A DNA stretch of 64,000 nucleotides from Acidobacteriota bacterium (GCA_025352795.1 JANXSF010000007.1:1-64000); one strand, 5' to 3'; counted from the stretch's first letter, positions 53,770 through 62,351 are shown. Numbers and translations are program-made. The notes: generated by a model from the sequence alone, not told the origin.

Positions 53770-54342
53770 CTAGCGGGGGAATACCATGTGCGAAGGGTCG
53801 ATACCCGTTTTGACGCACAAATCGCGATATAGTTTGCCATAACTAGACGTAATGTAGTGACCCGACGAGTAGCCAAGTACCACTGCCGTCTGGTCGATCC
53901 ATTCTTCCTCACCTTCCAATTCCAGAAAATTGCCGATGGGCGTTTCATCCAGCACGACTATCCCTGGCTCATTTGGTTTAGCGAATTCAGTACGATACTT
54001 TTCATAGCGGAACAACGGTTGAAACCCCAGTCGCTTCAGTATCGCTGCTGTGGATACGCCATCTGAGGTAGTCACCTCAAGTTCTTCGCGAATTTTATGG
54101 GTTGAAGAAGCTTCACTTTTCCCCTTGTAAGTGAGGACATGACGCGTACCAGCAAGACGCAGTCGCAGCAGTTCCCCACGACCACGTATCGACTGATCGG
54201 GAGTGTCATAGACATCATTGATCTCCAGGTGGCGCGGAGTTATCTCTTGAAAGCCGTGGGCAAGGATGGATTGGCTGGCGGAGAATGCATCTTGAATCGC
54301 GATCTTTATTTCGCGTTCCTGGTTGGCGGATTTTTGGGACAC
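53770..54342 (-). CDS. CYTH-domain protein (class IV cyclase/ThTPase type)
   Basis: This 190-residue protein begins at a GTG at 54342; an open frame extends to 54429 but the extra residues are Cys-rich and unlike the family. The CYTH hallmark is EREIKI near residue 9 (ExExK type). Later family positions are LRLRLAGTRHVLTYKGKSE (basic and acidic strands) and FLELEGEEEWID. CYTH enzymes bind triphosphates in a beta tunnel and are adenylate cyclases, thiamine triphosphatases or inorganic triphosphatases; which activity applies is unclear. It lies downstream of the HTH/nucleotidyltransferase pair. Confidence 0.82.
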   Translation of the reverse strand: MSQKSANQEREIKIAIQDAFSASQSILAHGFQEITPRHLEINDVYDTPDQSIRGRGELLRLRLAGTRHVLTYKGKSEASSTHKIREELEVTTSDGVSTAAILKRLGFQPLFRYEKYRTEFAKPNEPGIVVLDETPIGNFLELEGEEEWIDQTAVVLGYSSGHYITSSYGKLYRDLCVKTGIDPSHMVFPR

Positions 54343-54471
54343 GCAGATATCGTAGCAAGGTGGGTAGTAGCATACAGGTCTTCGGCAGGCGCAAGACTTT
54401 CCCTTAAGACCGTGATTGGATCGCGGCAATCGCTCTGATTCGTGCCAAAATAAAGCCCAGTCTTCCTTGGC

Positions 54472-55110
54472 TCACATCATCGGGCAGAAAATGGCCGGGC
54501 AGCGATTCAACAAATCTTCAACCTCCAATAGTTCAGTAAACTGAGTCGCCAAATACCGCTTTACTCCCGATTTTGCCTGTTCAATTTCCCCCATCAATTC
54601 CTCTCTTCCATCCACCACCGCAATAATATCTTCCAGGTCGTGACTGGCATAAAAATCGCGACGACCACGTGAATGAAATGCTTCAAACTTCGTCGCGAGG
54701 AAAAATGGTGGAGTCACCAGACGGATGCTCAACTTTGGTGTCAGTTTAAAGGGATGCGATTCCTTGACGGCTTCCGGATACCATTTATTACTAAATCCCA
54801 GCACCTTACCCGAAGCGGGCATCACATCCAACAACATGTCTCCAATCGCCCAACGGCAAATTGGAGCGCCCTCATGTGGATCCTCGTGAAAGCCCATTGT
54901 GCGGAGTCGATCACCAAGATTCGCCCATTGGCTGTACGTCACCAATTCGGCAATCACATCGACGTCGCTTGTCGGACGCACTGGCGCACTTGCTGGATCG
55001 GTAATGAACAGGCCAGTAGTGCAGCCTCCGACAAACACGAACTCAGGAAGCAATGGCCCAAGCCGCCTGGCTACTTCCTCTGTCAGTACAAAATTGGGAT
55101 TGCCCGTCAT
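54472..55110 (-). CDS. AbiEii-like nucleotidyltransferase (putative toxin)
   Basis: This is a 212-residue nucleotidyltransferase-fold protein. The active-site pattern is FVFVGGCTTGLF followed by RPTSDVDVIAEL near residues 44-56 (G-G ... S/DxD). A later acidic position appears in GDMLLDVMP, where an Asp is expected. Similar AbiEii/MenT-type toxins add nucleotides to tRNA or other acceptors. It overlaps the upstream HTH gene by 4 bases (55107-55110), an antitoxin/toxin-like pairing. Whether it is toxic here is inferred from that arrangement. Confidence 0.8.
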   Translation of the reverse strand: MTGNPNFVLTEEVARRLGPLLPEFVFVGGCTTGLFITDPASAPVRPTSDVDVIAELVTYSQWANLGDRLRTMGFHEDPHEGAPICRWAIGDMLLDVMPASGKVLGFSNKWYPEAVKESHPFKLTPKLSIRLVTPPFFLATKFEAFHSRGRRDFYASHDLEDIIAVVDGREELMGEIEQAKSGVKRYLATQFTELLEVEDLLNRCPAIFCPMM

Positions 55111-55649
55111 CCTTGCGATCCACGAAGAGTCCGCTTAGAAATCCGAGCGGTGATTTCCTTCTCTGCAAACTGCCGTTCCCGTGCTCTTCCTTCGCGCAGG
55201 CCATCAATCAGCGCCAACAATTCATACATGTTTTTATCCAGTTTCGCCGCCTTCGGCGCGTTTTTTGTCAAAGGGGAGAAGGCAATCCCCCGCACCTTAC
55301 CCTCAACGCTTGGCCACACCGGCGGTGGATCGGAAGTTGGTGCAAATTCACTATTCATAGGGGGTGCAGCATACGACGTGGGCATCCCCCGAGTCATGGA
55401 TCCACGTTCCGCAGGGAACGCATATTTCAATCCATGAATTACAAATTCTAACAAAGCACGGCGATCTACGCTTAACTTCATTTCCAGTTCGGTCACCAAA
55501 CGGGCTGCTTTTGCCCGCTTCACGGCATAGTAAACCTCAGACGCATTCATCCCCAGGCTTACCGCCAAGCTGGCATATGTAGGTCGCCCGCCACGCGGCA
55601 ACAAAGCAATCTTCAAAGCAACCAACACATCCTGAGGCCTCAAATCCAT
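55107..55649 (-). CDS. HTH protein upstream of the nucleotidyltransferase
   Basis: This 180-residue protein has a probable winged helix-turn-helix at about residues 5-55 (TYASLAVSLGMNASEVYYAVKRAKAA), then a Pro-rich linker and a helical C-terminus. It is the first gene of the pair and probably the antitoxin/regulator. A perfect 13-base-arm palindrome lies 12 bases upstream of its ATG, fitting a self-repressed operator. The ATG follows AAGGAT with hardly any spacing, an unusual ribosome-binding site. Confidence 0.78.
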   Translation of the reverse strand: MDLRPQDVLVALKIALLPRGGRPTYASLAVSLGMNASEVYYAVKRAKAARLVTELEMKLSVDRRALLEFVIHGLKYAFPAERGSMTRGMPTSYAAPPMNSEFAPTSDPPPVWPSVEGKVRGIAFSPLTKNAPKAAKLDKNMYELLALIDGLREGRARERQFAEKEITARISKRTLRGSQG

Positions 55650-55660
55650 ATCCTTATTAT

Positions 55661-55691
55661 ATTCTATATTCTAAATTCTAGAATATAGAAT
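55661..55691. promoter_or_regulatory. 13-base-arm palindrome at the HTH/fabZ divergence
   Basis: Left arm ATTCTATATTCTA (55661-55673), spacer 55674-55678, right arm TAGAATATAGAAT (55679-55691): a perfect palindrome with a 5-base centre. It lies 12 bases before the HTH ATG (minus strand) and about 60 bases before fabZ (plus strand). It is very AT-rich in a mid-GC window. It is best read as an operator for the HTH protein, possibly touching the fabZ promoter. Confidence 0.75.
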
Positions 55692-55752
55692 GCCCTCAAC
55701 CACACCCCCTTCATCAACCCACATCTCCCGTTGCTATACTTGCAATTACCGC

Positions 55753-56199
55753 ATGGCCACCTTGGATATTGATCAGATTCGCGACATCCTGCCGCACCGT
55801 TACCCGTTTCTCTTCGTCGACAAGATCGTGGAAATGGAAGACAATCGCATTGTCGGCATCAAAAACGTCACTGCCACCGAACCTTATTTCCTCGGCCATT
55901 TTCCTGATTACCCAGTGATGCCCGGTGTCCTCATCACCGAAAGCATGGCCCAAGTGGCCGGGATCCTGGTGCTGAAGGACATGGAAAATCGTAAAGATAA
56001 GCTGGTTCTATTGGCTGCTGTGGATGATGCACGCTTCCGCAAACCAGTCCGCCCTGGCGATCAACTTCGCATTGAAATGGTCGTGATATCGCGCAAAGCC
56101 CGCGTCTGCAAAATGCGCGGCATCGCTTCTGTTGACGGTGTGATTGTCGCTGAAGCCACCGCAATGTGTGTCTTGCAGGATAAGAAGCCCTCCCTCTAA
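55753..56199 (+). CDS. fabZ: 3-hydroxyacyl-ACP dehydratase
   Basis: This enzyme dehydrates beta-hydroxyacyl-ACP in fatty-acid elongation and feeds hydroxyacyl chains to lipid A. It has 148 residues from the ATG at 55753; upstream in-frame codons look non-coding. FabZ hallmarks are LPHRYPFLFVDKI (active His), GHFPDYPVMPGVLITESMAQ (active Glu) and a C-terminal hotdog sheet. It is the first gene of the fabZ-lpxA-lpxI group, as in other Gram-negative bacteria. Confidence 0.95.
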   Translation: MATLDIDQIRDILPHRYPFLFVDKIVEMEDNRIVGIKNVTATEPYFLGHFPDYPVMPGVLITESMAQVAGILVLKDMENRKDKLVLLAAVDDARFRKPVRPGDQLRIEMVVISRKARVCKMRGIASVDGVIVAEATAMCVLQDKKPSL

Positions 56200-56210
56200 A
56201 GAGAACCTTG

Positions 56211-56990
56211 GTGCCCATTCATCCAACGGCTATCGTCCACCCGCAAGCTCAAGTCGACCCCACCGCTGTGGTCGGGCCTTACTGCGTCATTGGTGCTGAC
56301 GTCCACATTGGCGCGCGTACTGAACTGAAAGCCAACCTGTTTATTGAAGGTCCCACCTGGATCGGCAAAGACAATGTTCTCTTCCCCTATTCGTCCATCG
56401 GCGTTGCCTCTCAAGACAAGAAATACGCTGGCGAATACGCTGAAACTCGCATTGGTGACAACAACACCATTCGCGAATTCGTCACTATCAATCGCGGCAC
56501 CAAAGGCGGTGGCTCGCTAACTAAAATCGGCAATAGCAACTGGATCATGGCCTATGTCCACATCGCTCACGATGCCATTGTTGGCAATCATTGCATCCTG
56601 GGCAATGCCGTTACTTTCGCCGGGCACGTGACCATTGAAGATTACGCCAACGTCGGTGCATTCTCTGGACTACATCAGTTTTGCCGTGTCGGTCGCAGCG
56701 CCATCATCGGCGGATACAGTGGTGCCATCACCCAGGATGTTCTTCCTTACTCCATGACGGTCGCCAAACGTGAAGTGAAAACCTTTGGTGCAAATCGCAT
56801 TGGTATGGAACGACGTGGTATTTCCAGCGAATCGATTGAAGCGTTGCAAACCGCGTTACGACTGCTGACTCGGGGAAAACTCAATACCACTCAAGCCATT
56901 GCCAAAATCCGCGAAGAGCTACCTGAATCCCCAGAACTGGAGCAATTGCTGGAATTTATCCGCACCGCCGAACGAGGATTCGTAAAATAA
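56211..56990 (+). CDS. lpxA: UDP-GlcNAc acyltransferase
   Basis: This enzyme transfers 3-hydroxyacyl from ACP to UDP-GlcNAc, the first step of lipid A. It has 259 residues and starts at a GTG at 56211 (a TTG one codon before is possible). It is a left-handed parallel beta-helix from hexapeptide repeats (IHPTAIVHPQAQVDPTAVVG, LGNAVTFAGHVTIEDYANVG). The catalytic His is in YVHIAHDAIVGN near residue 120. A C-terminal helical domain follows. It sits directly after fabZ and before lpxI. Confidence 0.96.
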   Translation: MPIHPTAIVHPQAQVDPTAVVGPYCVIGADVHIGARTELKANLFIEGPTWIGKDNVLFPYSSIGVASQDKKYAGEYAETRIGDNNTIREFVTINRGTKGGGSLTKIGNSNWIMAYVHIAHDAIVGNHCILGNAVTFAGHVTIEDYANVGAFSGLHQFCRVGRSAIIGGYSGAITQDVLPYSMTVAKREVKTFGANRIGMERRGISSESIEALQTALRLLTRGKLNTTQAIAKIREELPESPELEQLLEFIRTAERGFVK

Positions 56991-56994
56991 ATCT

Positions 56995-57810
56995 ATGCGC
57001 TACGGAATCATTGCCGGCAACGGCCGCTTTCCGATTCTCGCCCTCGAAGCTGCCCGCACTCAGGGTGACGAAGTGGTGGCCATTGGCATTGAGGGCGAAG
57101 CATCTAAGGACATTGAAGCACTAGCCAGCAAGACTTATTGGATCTCTATCGCTGCGCTTACAAAACTAATTAATATCCTTCATCAGGAACAAATCACAGA
57201 GATTTTGTTTTGTGGCCAAGTAAAGCATATCAGCCTCTTCAACGCCCTTCGGCCCGATTGGCGCTTAGCCAAATTACTGCTTTCCTTAAAGCGCAGGAAC
57301 ACCGATTCACTACTTGGCGGTGTGGTCAAACTTCTTGCAGAAGAAGGAATCCAAGTGGCCGATTCCACCCGTCTTCTAAAGCCCCTGCTGGCACCCATCG
57401 GCACGATGACAAAACGCCAGCCCACCGAAGAGGAAGCAGAAGACATTGCCTATGGCCGCCAGGTTGCCGATGCTTTATCTGCTTTCGACATTGGCCAATC
57501 CGTTGCCATCGCCGAAAAGGCTTGCGTGGCTGTTGAAGCCATGGAAGGAACTGACGAAATGCTTCGTCGTGCATCGGCACTCACTGCCGGACGCCGTGAT
57601 CTGCGCCTCATCAAAGCCGCCCGTCGTCGCAAACATTTGCAGTTCGATGTACCCGTGGTGGGCCCTGAAACCATCGCTGTCATGCGGGAAACCAAGACTA
57701 CCGCGCTGGCCATCACCGCCGGACGTACCCTGTTGCTTGATCGCGATTTGATGCTGCGCCAAGCCAATGATGCCAAAATTACGATTGTCGGATATGCTCC
57801 AGAGGATTGA
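56995..57810 (+). CDS. lpxI: UDP-2,3-diacylglucosamine hydrolase
   Basis: This enzyme cleaves UDP-2,3-diacylglucosamine to lipid X and UMP, the LpxH-alternative step of lipid A synthesis. It has 271 residues. Family positions are MRYGIIAGNGRFPILALEAARTQGD (binding fold) and later EGTDEMLRRA and KAARRRKHLQFDVPVVG, characteristic of LpxI (DUF1009). It starts 4 bases after the lpxA stop, in the same operon. The presence of lpxI suggests lpxH is not needed in this organism. Confidence 0.93.
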   Translation: MRYGIIAGNGRFPILALEAARTQGDEVVAIGIEGEASKDIEALASKTYWISIAALTKLINILHQEQITEILFCGQVKHISLFNALRPDWRLAKLLLSLKRRNTDSLLGGVVKLLAEEGIQVADSTRLLKPLLAPIGTMTKRQPTEEEAEDIAYGRQVADALSAFDIGQSVAIAEKACVAVEAMEGTDEMLRRASALTAGRRDLRLIKAARRRKHLQFDVPVVGPETIAVMRETKTTALAITAGRTLLLDRDLMLRQANDAKITIVGYAPED

Positions 57811-57816
57811 CGAAAG

Positions 57817-58767
57817 TTGAATAAACCAGTAAATATTGCAGTGGTCGGTACGGGACAGTTTGGGCGCAATCATCTGCGGGTTGTCGCTTCTTTACCCAAA
57901 GCCAAGCTAGTTGCGATTTGCGATGCTGATCCTGCCCGCGCCAAAGCCGCCGCCGAAGAGTTTGGTGTTCCAGCAGTCGAACTCAGTAATCTAGTTGGCC
58001 TGGCCGATGCAGCCATCGTCGCCGTCCCCACATCCGCTCATGCTGGAATTGGTTGTGCGCTGCTCAACGCAGGCCTCGACGTCCTGATGGAAAAGCCCAT
58101 CGCCTCTACGCTGGAAGAGGCTCAGCAATTAATTGATGCTGCCGATCAGAACAGTCGCATTCTTCAAATTGGGCATTTGGAACGCTTCAACCCCGCCGTA
58201 CAAGCCGTCACCAAACGCATCACCACGCCGCTATTTTTTGAGATCCACCGCATGAGCCTGTTCTCCCCTCGCAGTCTGGATGTGGATGTTGTTCTGGATC
58301 TGATGATTCACGACCTGGATATTGTCCTATCCATGGTGGGCTCGCTGCCTGAAGAAGTGCGTGCCGCTGGCATACGCATTCGTTCTGAAAAAGTAGACAT
58401 TGCCAACGTGCGTCTGGCCTTCCCTGGCGGATGCGTTGCCAACATTACGGCCAGCCGTGTTTCCACTGAAAAAGTACGTAAAATGCGCCTTTTTCAACCG
58501 CATCAGTACATTTCGCTCGATTATCAGAAGAAGGAAGCCGTAGCGTTTTCTGTGTCTCCTGCTCAACAAATCGGCTTCGAGGCATTTGCCATTGAAAAGA
58601 ACGAGCCGTTGAAAGAGGAAGTAGCCGCTTTTATCGATTCGGTAGTTATGCGTACCAAACCTTTGGTGGATGGTGCGCAAGGCGCAAAAGCTTTACTAGT
58701 GGCACTCGATATCCTTGCTAAAATTGAAGACCACGCGCGCGTTGTTGCTAAGACACTTGGCCACTAA
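57817..58767 (+). CDS. Gfo/Idh/MocA-family oxidoreductase
   Basis: This is a 316-residue NAD(P)-dependent sugar dehydrogenase-like protein, starting at a TTG. The Rossmann start is VAVVGTGQFGRNH-like (near residue 10), with EKPIASTLEEA near 90, the family's EKP motif with the catalytic Lys. It is encoded between lpxI and the TonB gene, as in several Gram-negative lipid A operons, so it may act on a UDP-sugar for LPS, perhaps a hexosamine. The substrate is not proven. Confidence 0.88.
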   Translation: MNKPVNIAVVGTGQFGRNHLRVVASLPKAKLVAICDADPARAKAAAEEFGVPAVELSNLVGLADAAIVAVPTSAHAGIGCALLNAGLDVLMEKPIASTLEEAQQLIDAADQNSRILQIGHLERFNPAVQAVTKRITTPLFFEIHRMSLFSPRSLDVDVVLDLMIHDLDIVLSMVGSLPEEVRAAGIRIRSEKVDIANVRLAFPGGCVANITASRVSTEKVRKMRLFQPHQYISLDYQKKEAVAFSVSPAQQIGFEAFAIEKNEPLKEEVAAFIDSVVMRTKPLVDGAQGAKALLVALDILAKIEDHARVVAKTLGH

Positions 58768-58788
58768 CCTCCACGCTTTGCCTAAGCA

Positions 58789-59850
58789 GTGAGCACACAG
58801 CAACCCAGTGACGATTTAGATTTTCTGCTTCACTTTGAAGACCCAGGCAGAGAAGGTGGCGCCGTTAAAGCCGTCATCGGCTCCATCATCTTTCACTTAT
58901 TCCTGTTCGTTGTCGTTTATAATGTTCCGATTTTTGAGGCACGAGTTTTTCATGAACCGCCACCGTCAATTACTGTGGCCAAAAAGGTAATTCCGCTCAT
59001 TGCACCCGTTCTGGAGCCTACCCAGACGGATCCCAACAAAGGTAAGATCAATCGTAATTTCGATGTCGATAGTCTGCAACCCAAAGAGACTGTTCAAATA
59101 AAAAAGTCCATGCCTGCAGTGAAGCAACAGGCATCCAAATCGCCACCGTCTGATTTTGTGCCGCCCACACCGGTACCACCAGCACTACAGCCCACTCCCA
59201 AAATCGCTGAACCACCAAAAATCGAAATCGCGCAAACCGAAAACACTTTGAAGACGCAGCCTGGCCCGGGCGTCCCCAATGTCCCACCACCACCGCCCGC
59301 TGCGACTCAGGAAAAGCCGAAGCTCGCCTTTGAATCGCCAGGGGCTGCGTCTATGGGATACGGCACTGGCGGTCAAATTCCCCGTCCATCCAGGTCAATA
59401 CAGGAATCAGCGAGGGCCTCCGCTGGACGCAGTGGCGGTCTCACCGTCGGCGATGCTAGCGACGGCATCGGCGGTCTGGGCGATCTTTCCAAGCGCCCAA
59501 CACCAGGACGTAATTCCAGCAATCTGGAACTTCTTAGCGATCCCCAAGGCGTTGACATGCGCCCCTACTTAGTCAAAGTGATGGCAGCCGTGCGACGCAA
59601 TTGGCAATCCGTAATTCCTGAGAGTGTCAAGTTAGGTCGCAGAGGTCGTGTAGTAGTGGCGTTCTCTATTGATCGGGAAGGCGGCGTTCCAAAATTGGTG
59701 TTGGCAATTCCTTCCGGTGCGGACCCTCTGGACAGAGCAGCCGTCGCTGGCATCAGCGCCAGCACCCCTTTCCCACCGCTACCTGCTGAATTTAAAGGCG
59801 GTCAAATCAGACTTCAATTCACATTCAGTTACAACATGGCTGGCAATTAG
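58789..59850 (+). CDS. TonB-family energy transducer
   Basis: This is a 353-residue inner-membrane protein starting at a GTG. One membrane helix (about 27-47, VIGSIIFHLFLFVVVYNV) is followed by a long Pro/Lys-rich periplasmic spacer (about 70-190, with PTPVPPALQPTPK and GPGVPNVPPPPPA). The TonB C-terminal domain follows at about 255-353. It would energise the large receptors in the window. It is the last gene of the fabZ operon and ends before a strong hairpin. Confidence 0.87.
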   Translation: MSTQQPSDDLDFLLHFEDPGREGGAVKAVIGSIIFHLFLFVVVYNVPIFEARVFHEPPPSITVAKKVIPLIAPVLEPTQTDPNKGKINRNFDVDSLQPKETVQIKKSMPAVKQQASKSPPSDFVPPTPVPPALQPTPKIAEPPKIEIAQTENTLKTQPGPGVPNVPPPPPAATQEKPKLAFESPGAASMGYGTGGQIPRPSRSIQESARASAGRSGGLTVGDASDGIGGLGDLSKRPTPGRNSSNLELLSDPQGVDMRPYLVKVMAAVRRNWQSVIPESVKLGRRGRVVVAFSIDREGGVPKLVLAIPSGADPLDRAAVAGISASTPFPPLPAEFKGGQIRLQFTFSYNMAGN

Positions 59851-59854
59851 TGGA

Positions 59855-59888
59855 TTAAGGCGATCCAACAGACCGTGGATCGCCTTAA
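59855..59888. terminator. 13-base-pair hairpin between convergent genes
   Basis: TTAAGGCGATCCA (59855-59867) and TGGATCGCCTTAA (59876-59888) are perfect reverse complements with an 8-base loop. They lie between the TonB gene and a convergent secreted-protein gene, so this is a probable bidirectional terminator. The T-tract is weak. Confidence 0.6.
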
Positions 59889-59892
59889 CCAT

Positions 59893-60321
59893 CTAAAACG
59901 CCCCGGCCAGAATCGTTTGACCGCCATTGCGCACAGTCACCATATCTCCTTTTTGAACAGCCGGAACCAACGCGCCATCCTGTGAACTGAGTTCCAGTTC
60001 TCCTTCCCCTAAAGCGGAAAGTTTAATGGTGCCCAACTTAGTTACTACGGTTCCCTGCTGCAAAGATACCGTCAACATAGTTGCAACAGGCAAATTCACG
60101 TGCTCAACTTCGACATTCAGCCGTGCGCGACCCCTTGCATCAGCTCTGAAATCGGCACTGCCTTCTGGTGTTGTTCCACCAATTACCGCTCCTGCAAGTT
60201 TGGTCTTGAGTCGAGTGTCCGTTGTTTGGCCACCTTTTCCGCCATGATCGTCAGCCATCAGGGCGGTGGTGCCACCAAGAAGTGTAAGAACCGCAAATGC
60301 GGCGTTAAGTATCGTTTTCAT
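59893..60321 (-). CDS. Small exported protein, unknown
   Basis: This is a 142-residue product. The start is the ATG at 60321, with GGAGG 8 bases upstream; an open frame extending to 60468 is not the real start. A signal peptide (MKTILNAAFAVLTLLGGTTALMA) is followed by DDHGGKGG and beta-rich segments such as RARLNVEVEHVNLP and GTIKLSALGEGELELSSQDG. No known domain is seen. It converges with the TonB gene and is divergent from the cco operon. Confidence 0.75.
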   Translation of the reverse strand: MKTILNAAFAVLTLLGGTTALMADDHGGKGGQTTDTRLKTKLAGAVIGGTTPEGSADFRADARGRARLNVEVEHVNLPVATMLTVSLQQGTVVTKLGTIKLSALGEGELELSSQDGALVPAVQKGDMVTVRNGGQTILAGAF

Positions 60322-60648
60322 AAGTAATTTCCTCCATTCTTCAATTCGGCCATTGCCCAACACAACCGCACTGTAAAGCTTAGTGCAGTTGCAGGAAACG
60401 AAGGAAGCAATCCAATGCCTTCCTTTGATCCTGGTAAGTACGACAGGTCGAATCAGTCTGCGGAACACAAATAACGATTAAAAATGGTTAGCGTTGCTTG
60501 GGCGATGTTTTGGCACGTTAAATGCTTCTCTCTATTTGATGACTCATGTAATCTAAACATATGGGCGGTCATCCCCACCGCGTTACTCGTAACTGGGTGA
60601 GTTCACCCTTGTTGAGTTCCGACGGGCAGGAAAGGGAGGTTACTTTCA
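60322..60648. promoter_or_regulatory. Control region of the cco operon
   Basis: This 327-base gap contains the start region of the small exported-protein gene, a near-consensus sigma-54 promoter (60510-60527), and a 122-base leader that ends with GGGAGG (60634-60639) before the GTG of ccoS. Leader bases 60560-60620 can form a few weak stems (for example GGGTGA/TTCACCC). No other gene was seen. Confidence 0.55.
60510..60527 (+). promoter_or_regulatory. Sigma-54 (-24/-12) promoter of the cco operon
   Basis: TTGGCACG (60510-60517), four bases, then ATGCTT (60522-60527). The invariant GG (60512-60513) and GC (60524-60525) are spaced as in the RpoN consensus TTGGCACG-N4-TTGC, with one deviation in the -12 box. 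Transcription would start near 60537, about 110 bases before ccoS. It predicts activation by an enhancer-binding protein not in this window. Confidence 0.65.
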
Positions 60649-60834
60649 GTGTTCTTTGTCTTTGTCTTTATTTGGTCGTTCGCTTTATTCGCAGGCGTAA
60701 CTATGGTTTGGCTTTTGGCATGGGCTATCCGGCGTGGTGAATTTCAGAATCCTCGCGAAGCCGCCAAAATGATCTTCGATGAAGAAGAGCCCATCGGCAG
60801 GATCACGGACCACTTTCCAGGGGAACGGTCATGA
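60649..60834 (+). CDS. ccoS: CcoS-like cbb3 oxidase assembly protein
   Basis: This 61-residue protein starts at a GTG after GGGAGG. One membrane helix (about 4-26, FVFIWSFALFAGVTMVWLLAWAI) is followed by RRGEFQNPREAAKMIFDEEEP, which resembles the CcoS RSGQFDDLEGPA...ILFDD tail. CcoS helps put haem/copper into CcoN. It is the first gene of the operon, whereas elsewhere it usually follows ccoI. Its stop overlaps the ccoN start (ATGA). Confidence 0.7.
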   Translation: MFFVFVFIWSFALFAGVTMVWLLAWAIRRGEFQNPREAAKMIFDEEEPIGRITDHFPGERS

Positions 60835-62351
60835 TACAAAACCAAATCTTACAGAACCCAATCCCAGAAGCTCTGCGGCCTGAGTTGGAAGCACGAATTG
60901 AAGTGGATACGTACAGCCGCCCTGTCATCGTACTTTACTGGAGCACCAGCCTATTCTGGCTTACATTCGCCACACTCGCCGGGCTCATCAGTTCCATCAA
61001 ACTGCATTCTCCGGGCTTCCTCGGGGGGATGGAATGGATAACATTCGGTCGCATTCGTCCAGTTCATTGGGACACGGCAATTTATGGATTTGGTGGCTTA
61101 GCCGCATCGGGAACCTTGCTGTGGCTACAAGCCCGGCTATGTCAGATTCGCCTGCCATTTCGCGAACTTTTGTTGGTAGGTTGCGTAATTTATAACCTTG
61201 GTATAGCTGTGGGAGTTGTTGGCATTCTGATGGGTCAATCCACTGGTGTTGAAACGTTAGAGTTTCCCTTGTATGCCATCCCCTTCCTGGTAATTCCTTA
61301 CGTGTTCATCGTTATCGCCAACTTCAACATGTACTGGCGTAAAGCGACAAAGCACACTTACGTTTCGCAATGGTATCTAATGGCCGTCACCGTCTGGTTC
61401 CCCATACTGATCTTGTCTGCCGAAGCGTGTACTAACTTTGGTGCAGTAGACGGCGTGGCCCAGGCAATTGCTAACTGGTGGTACGGGCACAATGTTGTGG
61501 GACTTTTTGCGACACCAACAGGCATCGCCGCAGCCTACTATCTAATCCCCAAAGTCATTGGTAAGCCGATTCACAGCTACCATCTTTCGCTGCTGGGATT
61601 CTGGTCCAACGCCATTTTCTATAACTGGGCAGGCACTCATCACCTTACAGGCGGGCCTTTGCCAGCTTGGACCATTACTCTTGGCGTGGTCGGTAGTCTA
61701 ATGATGTTCATCCCGGTGATCACCATCGGAATCAATCATCATATGACCATGCTGGGCAGCTTCCACTATTTGAAGACTAGCCCCACGCTGCGTTTCGCCG
61801 TCATGGGTTCCATGTGTTACACGCTCTCCAGCTTTCAAGGCTCACTGGAAGCTTTGCGCAGCCATCAGGAAGTTACTCACTTTACCCACTACACCATTGG
61901 ACATGTCCACTTCGGCATGTATGGTTTCTTCGCACCACTGATGTTCGCCATGATGTACTACGCCATGCCTCGTCTAACCAATCAGGAATGGAGCAGTGCC
62001 CGGCTAATCCGCATCCACTTCTGGTGCACCCTGGTGGGCATGCTCCTTTATGTTCTAGCCATGTGCTTTGCTGGAATTCGTCAGGGTTTGATGATGAACG
62101 ATCCGTCCATTCCGTTTCTTAACATTGTCAAATTCACGGTGCCGTTCCTAATGTTAAGAACGCTGGCCGGGTTGATACTCCTCACTGGAACCATCGCATT
62201 CCTGATTAACTTCAGCCGCATGCTTACCCGTCATACGTTCACTTACTCAACACCCACGCTGTTCACATCGAATCGGCGGTGGGAAGACATCCTTGAAAAA
62301 GAAAAGGAACTGACCAGCAAACAAATATTGGACGGAGGGCAAGGCGCATGA
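60831..62351 (+). CDS. ccoN: cbb3 oxidase catalytic subunit
   Basis: This is the oxygen-reducing subunit of cytochrome cbb3, with low-spin haem b and the haem b3-CuB centre in the inner membrane. It has 506 residues and about 12 hydrophobic segments. Ligand histidines appear in FGRIRPVHWDTAIY, WWYGHNVVG and THHLTGGP (CuB region), and THFTHYTIGHVHFGMYG (haem b/b3 region). The high-affinity enzyme works at low oxygen. It overlaps ccoS and ccoO by 4 bases each, so the operon is translated as a unit. Confidence 0.95.
   Translation: MIQNQILQNPIPEALRPELEARIEVDTYSRPVIVLYWSTSLFWLTFATLAGLISSIKLHSPGFLGGMEWITFGRIRPVHWDTAIYGFGGLAASGTLLWLQARLCQIRLPFRELLLVGCVIYNLGIAVGVVGILMGQSTGVETLEFPLYAIPFLVIPYVFIVIANFNMYWRKATKHTYVSQWYLMAVTVWFPILILSAEACTNFGAVDGVAQAIANWWYGHNVVGLFATPTGIAAAYYLIPKVIGKPIHSYHLSLLGFWSNAIFYNWAGTHHLTGGPLPAWTITLGVVGSLMMFIPVITIGINHHMTMLGSFHYLKTSPTLRFAVMGSMCYTLSSFQGSLEALRSHQEVTHFTHYTIGHVHFGMYGFFAPLMFAMMYYAMPRLTNQEWSSARLIRIHFWCTLVGMLLYVLAMCFAGIRQGLMMNDPSIPFLNIVKFTVPFLMLRTLAGLILLTGTIAFLINFSRMLTRHTFTYSTPTLFTSNRRWEDILEKEKELTSKQILDGGQGA

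Noticed and set aside
54673-55437. 254-codon plus-strand frame opposite the nucleotidyltransferase and HTH genes
   Set aside because: The minus-strand genes have recognisable motifs and a shared 4-base overlap; this frame has none.
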